Positions 54,951 through 63,697 of a DNA stretch of 64,000 bases are shown piece after piece. The stretch spans positions 868,001-932,000 of the forward strand of contig NZ_JAQMWP010000001.1 of assembly GCF_030403745.1 (NCBI RefSeq), written 5' to 3'. The number at the start of each line of letters is the position of its first letter. The stretch's first letter is position 1. This stretch comes from Streptomyces sp. S.PB5. Its GTDB lineage: Bacteria > Actinomycetota > Actinomycetes > Streptomycetales > Streptomycetaceae. The position numbers and the translations under genes were made by a program. Under the pieces are notes generated by a model. That model had not been told where the DNA came from. It made no database searches and was given only the letters and a program-made list of their open reading frames with translations.

Positions 54951-55547
54951 ATGCTGGACGTGACCGTGATCGAGGACCCTGAGGCGGCCGCCGTCTCCCT
55001 GGACCCCATAAGGGCCAGGCTGCTCGCCGAGCTCGCCGCCGGACCCGCGTCGGCGGCGATGCTCGCCGGCAAGGTCGGGCTGCCCCGGCAGAAGGTGAAC
55101 TATCACCTCAAGGCGCTGGAGCGGCACGGCCTGGTCGAGCTGGCCGGGGAGCGGCGCAAGGGCAATGTCACCGAGCGGCTGATGCGGGCGACCGCCGCGT
55201 CGTACGTCATCTCGCCGCTCGCGCTCGCCTCCGTGCAGCCGGACCCGGACCGGTTCCGGGACCAGCTGTCCGCGCGCTGGATGCTGGCGCTGGGTGCTCG
55301 GCTCGTGCGGGACGTCGGGCAGTTGATCACCGGCGCCACCAAGGCCCGCAAGGGGCTGGCCACTTACGCGCTCGACGGCGAGGTGCGGTTCGCCTCCGCA
55401 GCCGAACGGGCCGCGTTCGTGCAGGAGTTGACGGCCGGTGTCAGCGCGCTCATCCGCAAGTACGACGCACCCGGCGCCGAGGGCGGCCGGGACCACCGAA
55501 TCGTTGTAGCCGTACACCCCACGGTCAAGAAGACCGAGTCGGAATAG
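54951..55547 (+). CDS. ArsR-family winged-helix regulator
   Basis: The 198-residue protein has a winged helix-turn-helix (about 17-75: DPIRARLLAELAAGPASAAMLAGKVGLPRQKVNYHLKALERHGLVELAGERRKG). The C-terminal part is likely an effector or dimer domain. No cysteine metal site is visible. It lies 13 bases before an SRPBCC-family gene. ArsR-SRPBCC pairs are widespread, and the regulator probably controls both. Confidence 0.9.
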   Translation: MLDVTVIEDPEAAAVSLDPIRARLLAELAAGPASAAMLAGKVGLPRQKVNYHLKALERHGLVELAGERRKGNVTERLMRATAASYVISPLALASVQPDPDRFRDQLSARWMLALGARLVRDVGQLITGATKARKGLATYALDGEVRFASAAERAAFVQELTAGVSALIRKYDAPGAEGGRDHRIVVAVHPTVKKTESE

Positions 55548-55560
55548 CCAGGAGCCCACC

Positions 55561-56295
55561 ATGTCCAAGGAATTCGAGATCGCCCGCGAGTTCGAGGTCG
55601 ACGCCACCCCGCAGCAGGTGTGGGACGCCGTCACCACCGGTACCGACGGCTATCTGTGGCCGATGGAGCCGCCGGAGCCCAAGGTCGGCGGCAAGGGGCC
55701 CTTCGGGTCGACCGTCACCGTCTGGGATCCGCCGCACCGCTACACCAACCGCGTCGAGGACGTCGAGGGGATCGCCGAGCAGACCGCGAACCAGCTCGAC
55801 TACACGATCGAGCCGCGCGACGAGGGGCGCCGGGCCTGGGTGCGGTACGTGCACAGCGGGATCTTCGTCGACGACTGGGACAACCAGTACGACGGTGCCG
55901 CCAAGCACACCGACTTCTATATGCACACCCTGCGGGAGTACCTGGCCCACTTCGCGCCCCGGCCCGCCGCCTTCGCGGCCTTCGACGGACCTGAGGCGTC
56001 GAAGGCCGCGGACGCGCTGGAGGTCGTCGCGCGGGCGCTCGGGATCGGGGAGGGCGTGGCAGTCGGGACCTCGGTGCGGGTCCAGGGGCCCGACGCGTTC
56101 GACGCCGTCCTCGACTTCCGCGACCCCTACTTCATCGGGCTGCGCACCGACCGGAGTCTCACCCGGATCTTCGGGCGCAACCACTGGGGTCACCCGGTCG
56201 GCATCTCCCTGCACGACTTCGCGTCCGAGCAGGACATCGAGGAGTGCGAGGCCCAGTGGCAGAGCTGGCTGAACGGGGTGTTCAACCAGCCCTGA
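55561..56295 (+). CDS. SRPBCC (AHSA1-like) family protein
   Basis: The 244-residue protein starts with the START/AHSA1 fold signature EFEIAREFEVDATPQQVWDAVTTGTDGYLWPME and has a hydrophobic-cavity domain to about 135. A second, less regular domain follows (about 145-244, QGPDAFDAVLDFRDPYFIGLRTDRSLTRIFG). Such proteins bind small hydrophobic ligands. It is paired with the ArsR regulator, and the ligand is unknown. The stop is 23 bases before the convergent nuclease end. Confidence 0.88.
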   Translation: MSKEFEIAREFEVDATPQQVWDAVTTGTDGYLWPMEPPEPKVGGKGPFGSTVTVWDPPHRYTNRVEDVEGIAEQTANQLDYTIEPRDEGRRAWVRYVHSGIFVDDWDNQYDGAAKHTDFYMHTLREYLAHFAPRPAAFAAFDGPEASKAADALEVVARALGIGEGVAVGTSVRVQGPDAFDAVLDFRDPYFIGLRTDRSLTRIFGRNHWGHPVGISLHDFASEQDIEECEAQWQSWLNGVFNQP

Positions 56296-56318
56296 GCCGA
56301 CGGGACTTGCCGCAGGAG

Positions 56319-58148
56319 TTACGGCTTGAAGCGCAGCACCTGCGGGTCGTGGTCGCTGATCTGGTCGTTGAACTCCGCGTTGACGTGCACGCTGTCGTAC
56401 TCGAAGCCGCAGCCGCGCCGGATCGACGGGGAAACCAGGATCTGGTCCAGGACCTGGGCGTTGCCCTGGTAGACGTACGAGTAACGCTCGTTCCTCGGCA
56501 GCGACTTGATCGCCGACCACAGGGCGCCGTCGGACTCCAGGATCTTGGCGGTGCCGGAGAACTCGAAGTCGTTGATGTCGCCGAGGGCGACGACGTCCGC
56601 GTTCTTCTGGGTGTCCAGGATGTCCTTGACGAAGGCGTTGACCAGGCCGGCCTGCTTGTGGCGCTGGACCTCCGAGCTGCGCGGCACCGGCTGGGTCGCC
56701 GAGGTCAGGCCGTAGTCGCCGCCCTTGGAGTTGAAATGGTTGGCGATCACGAAGACCGTGCGGCCGCGGAAGACGAACTCGCCGACCAGCGGCTTGCGGC
56801 TCTTCGCCCAGGCCTCGTCGGCCGGGGCGATGCGACCGGGGGAGACCGTCAGGGCAGCCTTGCCGCGCTCCCTCGTCACACCGACGGCCGTGGTGGCGTC
56901 GCCGCCCGCGCGGTCGGTGAAGGAGACCCGCTCCGGGTTGAACAGGAACACCTGGCGGATGTTGCCGCCCGGCTCGCCGCCGTCGGCGCCGTCGACCGGG
57001 TCGATGGAGCGCCAGTCGTACGCCGGGCCGCCCGCGGCGACGATCGCGTCGATCAGCTTCTGGACCGTCTGGTCGGCGGCGACCGTACCGTCCTTGGTCG
57101 CGCCGTTGTTGTCCTGGATCTCCTCCAGGGACACGATGTCGGGCGACTGGAGGTTGTCCACGATCGCGGCGGCGTGCGCGGCGAAGGTGTCGTCGGACGG
57201 GTCGAGGTTCTCGACGTTGTACGTCGCGACCGCGAGCTCGCCGTTCTTCTGCTTCTCGGTCGTCTCGCGCGCGATGCCGTTGCTCTTCAGCGTGCCGATC
57301 GAGTTGGCGACCAGGGTGTAGCCGCCGAACTGGTTGAAGTCCAGCGGGCCGGCGGTGGCGCCCTCGAGGACGTCGCCGACGTTCGCCTCGGGGAAGGCGG
57401 AGGTCGGGCCCAGGGACTGGATCTGGAGGCGGCCGGTGTTCTGCGACTCGTAGGAGCCGTAGACCGTGCCGCCGCGGCGGTTGGCGTTCTCGTGCGGCTT
57501 CACCGTGACCCACAGCTCGGTGAACGGGTCGGTGGCGCCGACCACACGGGCGTCGGCGACCTGGACGTTCTCGCCCTCCAGGGACTCGTAGTAGTCCAGG
57601 GCGTACTTCGACGGCTCCAGGGTCAGGCCGTTGATCGAGTTGCCCGCGGCGCTGTCGCCCGCCGGGGCGTACGCGGCCGGGACCGACTTCGCGTCGATGA
57701 CCTGCGCGGCCGGGACGGCGTTGCCGCTGGAGACGACCGTGGTGGTCGGCTTGGTGATCTCGGTGATCGACTGGTTGCCGGAGGAGGAACCGCCCGGGAC
57801 GAACTCCGAGACCGTGCCGGACACCTTGACGAGGTCGCCGACCGCGACGCCCTTCGGGGCGGAGCTCGTGAAGACGAAGACGCCCTCACTGGTGGCCGGG
57901 TCGGAGTCCGGGTTGGGGTCCTGGATCCAGAAGCCCTTGGAGGAGCCGTAGGTGCGGATGCCGGTGACGATTCCGGACACATCCGTGACGGCCTTGCCCG
58001 CGTACGGGGATATGCGCGTGGTGCCCTGAATGTCGTGGATGGCCACGGAGTCCGCGTGCGCGGGAGAGGTCAGGACGATGGTGGACGCCGCGGAACACAC
58101 GGCGGCGACGGTGAGCGCGGCGAGGCGCGCAGAGGACTTGCTCGGCAA
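56319..58148 (-). CDS. Secreted ExeM/NucH-like endonuclease
   Basis: The product is a 609-residue exported nuclease. A signal peptide (about 1-32, ending SPAHA) is followed by an OB-fold-like domain (about 35-130, IHDIQGTTRISPYAGK ... VKVSGTVSEF). The C-terminal endonuclease/exonuclease/phosphatase domain (about 320-609) has ATYNVENLDPSDD, SLEEIQDNNG, FVIANHFNSKGGD, GDINDFE and ISDHDPQVL, the metal and catalytic positions. The start is TTG 58148, because GGAGGG lies 6 bases upstream and the signal peptide starts there. It likely degrades extracellular DNA for phosphate. Confidence 0.9.
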   Translation of the reverse strand: MPSKSSARLAALTVAAVCSAASTIVLTSPAHADSVAIHDIQGTTRISPYAGKAVTDVSGIVTGIRTYGSSKGFWIQDPNPDSDPATSEGVFVFTSSAPKGVAVGDLVKVSGTVSEFVPGGSSSGNQSITEITKPTTTVVSSGNAVPAAQVIDAKSVPAAYAPAGDSAAGNSINGLTLEPSKYALDYYESLEGENVQVADARVVGATDPFTELWVTVKPHENANRRGGTVYGSYESQNTGRLQIQSLGPTSAFPEANVGDVLEGATAGPLDFNQFGGYTLVANSIGTLKSNGIARETTEKQKNGELAVATYNVENLDPSDDTFAAHAAAIVDNLQSPDIVSLEEIQDNNGATKDGTVAADQTVQKLIDAIVAAGGPAYDWRSIDPVDGADGGEPGGNIRQVFLFNPERVSFTDRAGGDATTAVGVTRERGKAALTVSPGRIAPADEAWAKSRKPLVGEFVFRGRTVFVIANHFNSKGGDYGLTSATQPVPRSSEVQRHKQAGLVNAFVKDILDTQKNADVVALGDINDFEFSGTAKILESDGALWSAIKSLPRNERYSYVYQGNAQVLDQILVSPSIRRGCGFEYDSVHVNAEFNDQISDHDPQVLRFKP

Positions 58149-58434
58149 CGGAATCCCTCCGGGGACGTACTTGGGCGCCGGGACGAGGGTGAAACGTGTG
58201 AGGAGCCGAACCGGTGGGGCGGTGCGACGCGCGTAGAAAATACAGTGAACAGGTGTCCAGCAGATTTCTACGCGCGTAATCTCCTGCCTGGTCAGGCCGC
58301 TTGTCAAGGTTTCGGCCAGGTACGGGGCCTGACGACGAGATGAACCGGGCGGCATGGGTGGAAATCCGTCTAGGCTGAGCGGCTGAGTGGTTCAGCCGCT
58401 GAGTCGTACGACGCGTCTCTAGGAGAAACAGCCG
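58149..58434. promoter_or_regulatory. Divergent region with a long inverted repeat
   Basis: ACGCGCGTAGAAA (58227-58239) and TTTCTACGCGCGT (58265-58277) are a perfect 13-base inverted repeat with a 25-base spacer. The right half contains the 10-base palindrome TACGCGCGTA. The two ACGCGCGT cores are 43 bases apart, about four helical turns. It probably controls the nuclease gene, the 478-residue gene or both. Confidence 0.55.
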
Positions 58435-59871
58435 ATGTCAGACAGCTCCCCCTTGCCGCCGGTGCGGCTGCACCCCGAAGCGGAGCTGGCGCGGGACGCG
58501 CTGTCCACGCCGTTGTTGTCCCGGGCCGCCCGGCTCGCCCGCTGGGCCGGCCCCGCCACCCGCGTCGACGCGGGCGGCGGGCTCCTGGAGGAACAGCTGC
58601 CCGCCGCCGCCGAGGCGCTGGGCCTGACCGGGGACGACGCCGCCGCGTTCACGAGCGAGGCCTGGCGGGTCGCCGTCGACACCGGGCTCGTTGAGATCAC
58701 CGACGAGGACGAGGGCACCGTCGCCGCGGGCGAGGACCTCGCCCTGCTCACCGGCGGCACCCCGCACGACGTGCTCGCCGTATGGCGGACGGCCCTCGAG
58801 ACGGTCCTCGCGGACGCGAGCGTCCCGGACCTCGACGACCTGGTCGAGGCCATGAACCCGGAAGAGGGTGCCGGCGAGATCGACCTCTCCTCCATGGACT
58901 GGGACCCGGAGGCCGAGGCGGAGTTCCTCGACGGGGTCCTCGGCAACCTGTATCTGCTCACCGTCAACGAGGAGGGCCCCGGCGACGGGCCCGTGCCGCT
59001 CCCCGCGCTCGCCGCGTCCATGATCGTCCCCAGTGACATGGGGGAACCCACCAACGACATCCTGGAGCAGGTCTCCGACGCGATGATGCGCCTCGACGAC
59101 CAGTTCCGGCTCCTGGAACCGGTCGGGCTCGTCGAGTACCAGCCCGTCGACGAGGCCCTCATGGCCGACACCGACGAGGAGCCCGCCGCGCCCGTCGACG
59201 ACACCGACGTCTCCCGGTACGGCATGGTCCGCCTCACCCCGCTCGGCCTGTACGGGCTGCGGGCGCGGCTCCTCGAGGCCGGCTTCCCGGCGCCCGCGGT
59301 CGGGGACCTCGCCGACAAGGGCGCGGACGTGCTGCTCGACGGCACCGCCCACTTCCCGCCGGCCGCCGCACAGGCCGAGACCGAGCAGTGGCTGGACCGG
59401 CGCGAACCCCTCGCCGCGGCACGGGAGTTGCTGGCCGCGGCCCGGGGCAGCGACTCGGGTGCGCCGCTGCGCAGGCTGCGCTGCCAGCAGGCGCTGTCGT
59501 TGGTGGGCGCCGCCGCCGAGCCCGCCCTGCGGGAAGTGCTCGACGACGCGGAGCTCGGAGGTCTGGCCCGGGTCTGGCTGAGCGAACAGGGCGCGGCCGA
59601 CGTACCGCCGCCGTCCGAGGCGATGATCTTCTGGCTGACGATCGACACGGTCGCCGCGCAGCTCGCCGCCGAAGGGAACTCCGACGAGCTCCAGTCACTG
59701 GTCGAGGGGCTCGCGCAGCAGCACAGCGGGTTCTTCGCGGCGGCCTGGCGGGTGGAGCATCCGGCGACCGCGGATGTGCTGGAGGCGATGGGACGGCTGC
59801 ATCCGGACAAGCGGATCGCGAAGGAGGCCAGGAAGGCCGCCTTCAAAGCCCGTTCGCAGCAAGGGAACTGA
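58435..59871 (+). CDS. Hypothetical protein, 478 residues, helical
   Basis: I recognise no family. The soluble acidic protein is almost wholly alpha-helical by composition. The N-terminal part (about 1-110) resembles a helical repeat or winged-helix bundle (LARDALSTPLLSRAARLARWAGPATRVD). An acidic stretch lies at 115-165, and YGMVRLTPLGLYGLRARL near 262 looks like a winged-helix wing. The C-terminal half has HEAT-like repeats (LRRLRCQQALSLVGAAAEPALREVLDDAEL...). It is a single gene ending at a bidirectional terminator. Confidence 0.8.
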   Translation: MSDSSPLPPVRLHPEAELARDALSTPLLSRAARLARWAGPATRVDAGGGLLEEQLPAAAEALGLTGDDAAAFTSEAWRVAVDTGLVEITDEDEGTVAAGEDLALLTGGTPHDVLAVWRTALETVLADASVPDLDDLVEAMNPEEGAGEIDLSSMDWDPEAEAEFLDGVLGNLYLLTVNEEGPGDGPVPLPALAASMIVPSDMGEPTNDILEQVSDAMMRLDDQFRLLEPVGLVEYQPVDEALMADTDEEPAAPVDDTDVSRYGMVRLTPLGLYGLRARLLEAGFPAPAVGDLADKGADVLLDGTAHFPPAAAQAETEQWLDRREPLAAARELLAAARGSDSGAPLRRLRCQQALSLVGAAAEPALREVLDDAELGGLARVWLSEQGAADVPPPSEAMIFWLTIDTVAAQLAAEGNSDELQSLVEGLAQQHSGFFAAAWRVEHPATADVLEAMGRLHPDKRIAKEARKAAFKARSQQGN

Positions 59872-59875
59872 CGGG

Positions 59876-59910
59876 GCGTCGCGACCCGCGCCGGGCGCGG
59901 GTCGCGACGC
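59876..59910. terminator. Bidirectional terminator between convergent genes
   Basis: GCGTCGCGACCCGCG (59876-59890) and its perfect 15-base complement (59896-59910) enclose a CCGGG loop. The stem serves the genes on both sides. Confidence 0.85.
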
Positions 59911-59918
59911 TCACCGGT

Positions 59919-60371
59919 TCAGCAGTGGTAGATCGTCGTGTGCTTGAACGACGACGTCGCCCCGTTGAAGCCGTACGTCCCCCGGTACGCCGGCGGGTTC
60001 TGGTACTCGCCGATCAGGGTGAGCGTCGCGGCACAACCGCCGCCGCTGCCCGCGTTCTTGGCGTCCAGGCGGATCGTCTGGCCCAGGAAACCGCCGGTGA
60101 TGTCCCAGGTGCCGCCGCAGATCGTGCCGGTGATCCGGCCGCCCACGACGACGTACGGGTAGGTGTTGGGGTTGTAGTTGACCTCCACCTGCCAGGTCAC
60201 CGAAGCCCCGTTGTGCAGCTCCAGCTTCGCCGACGTCGCCAGCGCCTCCGGGGAGACGCCCAGCTCGGTGGCGAAGGCCTCGTCGCGGGTCTTGACCTCC
60301 GCGCCCTGCGCGTTGTGGAAGCGGTGCTCGGACGCGCTCGCGCCCTTCTTCTTCTGTGCCTGGGTGGTCAT
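59919..60371 (-). CDS. Hypothetical protein, 150 residues, protease-cluster partner
   Basis: I recognise no family. The charged N-terminus (MTTQAQKKKGASASEHRF) is followed by a beta-rich domain with YPYVVVGGRITGTICGG and TWDITGGFLGQTIRL, then TLTLIGEYQNPPAYRGTYGF and a C-terminal cysteine. The pattern suggests a small beta-barrel, but no template is certain. ATG 60371 follows AAGGAG. It starts 37 bases after the trypsin-like protease in the same direction and may be its substrate, partner or effector. That link is inferred. Confidence 0.75.
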   Translation of the reverse strand: MTTQAQKKKGASASEHRFHNAQGAEVKTRDEAFATELGVSPEALATSAKLELHNGASVTWQVEVNYNPNTYPYVVVGGRITGTICGGTWDITGGFLGQTIRLDAKNAGSGGGCAATLTLIGEYQNPPAYRGTYGFNGATSSFKHTTIYHC

Positions 60372-60408
60372 GGGAACACTCCTTCTCCCATCCGGAATCG
60401 ATTGACCG

Positions 60409-61569
60409 TCAGGCCAGTTGCTCGGCGATCTCGATGCGCAGCAGCGCACGGACGTTCTCGATGTGGTTGGCGACCGTCACCACCGAGGACCCGGCGAACA
60501 GCAGTCCCACCGCGACGTTGTCGAGCGAGGTGACCAGCGAACCGGAGTCGCCGCCCGCCGAGATGTTCGTCGTGAGGATCTGGTCCTTGAAGCGGGCCGT
60601 GCCCGCCGTGCCGTAGTTGACGTCGATCGTCGCGTCGACCGAGATGACCCGGCCGAAGCTGATGTTGGTGGTCCGGCCGGTCTTCTTCACCAGGTCCCCG
60701 ACCGACACCTTGGACCTGCGCCGCCAGGCCCGCGGCGCCCCGCTGAAGTACTGCTCGCGGGTGGCGTCCTGGAAGTCCACCGAGGCCAGTGCCGCGTCCA
60801 CCACGTTGTCGTGCCGCTCCAGCGGGATCTGCGGAGCGAACTGGATCGGGATGAACCGCTCCAGGGTCGCGATCCGGTCCGCCGGGTCCGTGCCGCCGTC
60901 GAAGGCCCCCGGCTGCAGGATCGGGCTGCCCAGCTGCGCCCGGTTGGAGTCGGCCAGGACGTGGTTGTTGGACAGGATGTAGAACTTCGACGGTACGCCC
61001 AGACCCGCGCCCGGCGGATCGACCGTGGCGGTCGGCAGGAAGTCGTACACCACACTGCCGAGCGTCCCCGCCGTCACCCGTACGTTGCCGACCGAGAACC
61101 CCGAGGGGCACGGCCGCATCCGGCGCCGCAGGAGCTGCGGCTCGAAGGCGGCCGGACCGCCCATCTCCTCCAGCAACGGCTGGGAGAGGCGCGCCAGTTG
61201 GTCCTCCACACTGCCGTCGGCGCCGTACTGGCCCCCGCGCCGCTCCTCGCGCCGGACCTGCTGCCGCTGCTGGCGCTGGGCCGCGACATGGCCGACCGCC
61301 ACCACATCGGTGGGCGTGCCGTCGTCCATCTGATACGGGATCACATCCCGTTCGGGCAGCATCGACTCCGGGACCTTCTGGGTCACGAACACCAACACGG
61401 CCTGCTCGCCGGTCGGTTGCCCCTCGATCCACTTCACGCCGTGGCCGAAGCCGACCACGTTCGCCAGCGGCTGCTCGCGCCGCAGGAAGTCCGACAACGC
61501 CTGCCGGCGTGAGCTGTCGCTCAGCTGCCCGCCGGTGGGCCCTCGCATCAGTTCGGGCTGGCTCGTCAC
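60409..61569 (-). CDS. Trypsin-like (S1) serine protease with Nal1-like N-terminal domain
   Basis: This 386-residue protein has no signal peptide. The N-terminal domain (about 35-95: FGHGVKWIEG...VLVFVTQKVP...ERDVIPYQMDD) is found in front of plant Nal1-type and bacterial proteases. A Gln/Arg-rich linker follows, then a trypsin-like domain with H203 (ILSNNHVLA), D258 (VVDAALAS) and S342 (SAGGDSGSLV), a complete catalytic triad. GTG 61569 follows GAGAAGG. The gene upstream encodes the N-terminal domain alone. Confidence 0.85.
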   Translation of the reverse strand: MTSQPELMRGPTGGQLSDSSRRQALSDFLRREQPLANVVGFGHGVKWIEGQPTGEQAVLVFVTQKVPESMLPERDVIPYQMDDGTPTDVVAVGHVAAQRQQRQQVRREERRGGQYGADGSVEDQLARLSQPLLEEMGGPAAFEPQLLRRRMRPCPSGFSVGNVRVTAGTLGSVVYDFLPTATVDPPGAGLGVPSKFYILSNNHVLADSNRAQLGSPILQPGAFDGGTDPADRIATLERFIPIQFAPQIPLERHDNVVDAALASVDFQDATREQYFSGAPRAWRRRSKVSVGDLVKKTGRTTNISFGRVISVDATIDVNYGTAGTARFKDQILTTNISAGGDSGSLVTSLDNVAVGLLFAGSSVVTVANHIENVRALLRIEIAEQLA

Positions 61570-61618
61570 GGCCAGACCACCTTCTCTCCCGGATCGGCGC
61601 GGTTCCGGGGCACGCGGC

Positions 61619-61849
61619 CTACTCCGGTGCGGAGACCTCGCCGATCGCGAGCACGCGCACGGGTACGCCCTCGAGCTCGTCCGGAACCACGTCCTCGTCC
61701 CTGAGCCGGTCCCGGGGCACCTTACGGGTCACGAAGACGATGACGACGTCCTCGCCCGAGTGCTCGTCCTTCCCGGTCCCGACCCCCGTCACATGGGGCA
61801 GGCCCATCAGCCGGCCCTCGTGGAGGCTGCGCGCCCGACGTGCGTCCAC
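61619..61849 (-). CDS. Stand-alone copy of the protease N-terminal domain, 76 residues
   Basis: GVGTGKDEHSGEDVVIVFVTRKVP, then RDEDVVPDELEGVPVRVLAIGEV, aligns along its whole length with residues about 38-95 of the neighbouring protease (VLVFVTQKVP, ERDVIPYQMDDGTPTDVVAVGHV). GTG 61849 has AGGGAGG 8 bases upstream. It ends 49 bases before the protease start. A free pro-domain could inhibit, chaperone or target the protease; this is inferred. The sequence similarity is seen directly. Confidence 0.78.
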   Translation of the reverse strand: MDARRARSLHEGRLMGLPHVTGVGTGKDEHSGEDVVIVFVTRKVPRDRLRDEDVVPDELEGVPVRVLAIGEVSAPE

Positions 61850-62160
61850 CTCGGCTCGCCTCCCTGGGTGTTTCAGGTAGTTGGGTGTCTATGGCAATGG
61901 ACACCGGCGGTCAAGGCGTTCCGCCGTAAATCATGGGCTTACGGATGATCCGCACCGGATGACCTTCTTTACGAAGATTCGTCCGACCAATTTCCAGGGC
62001 GCGAGAGCCTCCTGGTCCCCGTGGGCCAGGCCGTACGGATTCACGGAAGCGGGCCGCAGGGCGTCGCCCGGTGTTCAGCTCGCGTTCAGGCACGGGCGGG
62101 ACGGTGGCGCCGACCCGAGGTCCCCCACCCTCCAGGCCCCACACCGTCACAGGAGACACC
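61850..62160. promoter_or_regulatory. Divergent region with a PHO box for phoX
   Basis: GTTCAGCTCGC (62073-62083) and GTTCAGGCACG (62084-62094) are adjacent 11-base direct repeats of the PhoP-binding PHO-box type (GTTCA at 11-base spacing), about 70 bases before phoX. Further left are short hairpins GGTGTC/GACACC (61884-61905) and CCGTAA/TTACGG (61924-61944), probably belonging to the minus-strand protease cluster promoter. Confidence 0.65.
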
Positions 62161-63615
62161 ATGTCGCTCACCCGCAGGGACTTCGCCGCGAAAACCGCGC
62201 TCACCGGCGCCGGCGTCGCGCTGGCCGGCAGCGTAGGCGCCCTCGCCACCGCGCCGAACGCGCTCGCCGCCGCCGACATCGAGAGCGAGGGCGAGGAGTC
62301 GGACATCGCACGCGGCCACGGCGGTGTCGGCTACGGGCCCCTGATCCCCGACCCCGACGGCATCCTCGCGCTGCCCGCCGGGTTCAAGTACCGCGTCATC
62401 ACCTACAGCGGCAGGACCAAGCTGGAGTCGGGCGAGATCACCCCGTCCAACCACGACGGCACCGCCGCCTTCGACGGCCCCCGCGGCACCACCCTCCTCG
62501 TCAACAACCACGAGCTGAAGGGCCCGCGCGCCAACTGGAAGTACCCCGTCCCGCTCACCGAGGGCCTCGTCTACGACCCCGCCGCGGCCGGCGGCTGCAC
62601 CGTCGTCGAGGTCCGCCCCGACGGACGCGTCGCCGAGTGGGTCGGCATCGCCGGCACCTCCACCAACTGCGCGGGCGGCCGCACCCCTTGGGGCACCTGG
62701 CTCACCTGCGAGGAGAACTCCGACAAGGCCGGCGTCAACGGCATGACCAAGGACCACGGCTACGTCTTCGAGGTCGACCCGTCCGACCGCCGCGCCAACC
62801 GCAACCCCAAGCCGCTGAAGTTCTTCGGCCGTTACGACCACGAGGCCGTCGTCATCGACCCCAAGCGCGGCCACGCCTACCTCACCGAGGACGCCGCCTC
62901 GCCCAACGGCCTGCTCTTCCGCTGGACCCCGCCCAAGGGCTTCGAGTACGGCCGCGGCAGGTTCCGCACCCTCGCCGACGACGCCGGCGCCCTCCAGGCC
63001 TTCAAGTGCTTCGACTCCGGCGGCAAGTTCGTCGACGACCTCTCCCGCGCCACGAAGATCGGCACCGTCTACGGCGTCGACTGGGTGGACGTCCCCGACC
63101 GCGACGCCAGGACCGTCGCCGTCCGCAAGCAGTTCACCGACGGCCAGGTCACCCGCGCCCGCAAGCTGGAGGGCATGTGGTGGGGCGACGGCGGCGCCTA
63201 CATCGTCTCCTCCTACGCCCGCGCCGAGAGCCCCGTCCAGCACGACGGCCAGGTCTGGTTCTACGACCCCAAGCGCCGCACCCTGACGCTCAAGGTCCTG
63301 CTGGGCGTCAACCCGGACCCCTCCGTCGACGGCGCCTTCGACGGCCCCGACAACATCACCGTCTCCCCCTACGGCGGCCTCGTCATCGCCGAGGACGGCG
63401 AGGGCATCCAGCACCTCTTCGGCGCCACCGACAGCGGCCGCACCTACCCGATCGCCCGCAACGAACTCAACATCGGCACCGAAGAGGAGCCGGAGTACAG
63501 CGAGTTCGCCGGCGTCACCTTCTCCTGCGACGGCCGGACCCTTTACGCCAGCATCCAGACGCCCGGAATCATGCTCGCCATCACCGGCCCCTGGAAGCGG
63601 CAGAAGAAGAACTGA
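62161..63615 (+). CDS. phoX: PhoX-family alkaline phosphatase, Tat-exported
   Basis: The 484-residue protein belongs to the DUF839/PhoX family of calcium-iron phosphatases, which release phosphate from organic phosphates outside the cell. A twin-arginine signal (TRRDFAAKTALTGAGVALAGS, about 4-24) ends at NALAAAD. The body is a beta-propeller with NNHELKGPR, TPWGTWLTCEEN, YDHEAVVIDP and FDGPDNITVSPYGGLVIAEDGEG. ATG 62161 follows AGGAGA. The PHO box in front points to PhoP control at phosphate limitation. Confidence 0.92.
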   Translation: MSLTRRDFAAKTALTGAGVALAGSVGALATAPNALAAADIESEGEESDIARGHGGVGYGPLIPDPDGILALPAGFKYRVITYSGRTKLESGEITPSNHDGTAAFDGPRGTTLLVNNHELKGPRANWKYPVPLTEGLVYDPAAAGGCTVVEVRPDGRVAEWVGIAGTSTNCAGGRTPWGTWLTCEENSDKAGVNGMTKDHGYVFEVDPSDRRANRNPKPLKFFGRYDHEAVVIDPKRGHAYLTEDAASPNGLLFRWTPPKGFEYGRGRFRTLADDAGALQAFKCFDSGGKFVDDLSRATKIGTVYGVDWVDVPDRDARTVAVRKQFTDGQVTRARKLEGMWWGDGGAYIVSSYARAESPVQHDGQVWFYDPKRRTLTLKVLLGVNPDPSVDGAFDGPDNITVSPYGGLVIAEDGEGIQHLFGATDSGRTYPIARNELNIGTEEEPEYSEFAGVTFSCDGRTLYASIQTPGIMLAITGPWKRQKKN

Positions 63616-63631
63616 CGGGCCGGTTAATTCG

Positions 63632-63661
63632 TTCGACCGTCCCGCGGCATGCCTCCTACAG
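63632..63661 (+). promoter_or_regulatory. Promoter-like sequence before the permuted tRNA pair
   Basis: TTCGAC (63632-63637) and TACAGT (63656-63661) are 18 bases apart and would start RNA near 63668, just at the small hairpin that precedes the first tRNA-like unit. This is a sequence match only. Confidence 0.45.
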
Positions 63662-63669
63662 TGAAGAAC

Positions 63670-63697
63670 GTCCAGGTGCGAAGGCAGGACCTACTTC
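63670..63697 (+). ncRNA. Conserved structured element before permuted tRNA 1
   Basis: GGTGCGAAGGC (63675-63685) sits in a loop closed by GTCC (63670-63673) and GGAC (63687-63690), and TACTTC follows (63692-63697). The same arrangement occurs before the second unit. Confidence 0.5.

Noticed and set aside
58238..58262. PHO box upstream of the secreted nuclease
   Set aside because: Only one GTTCACT unit is present on the minus strand, and the adjacent 11-base unit does not match, so PhoP control is not supported.
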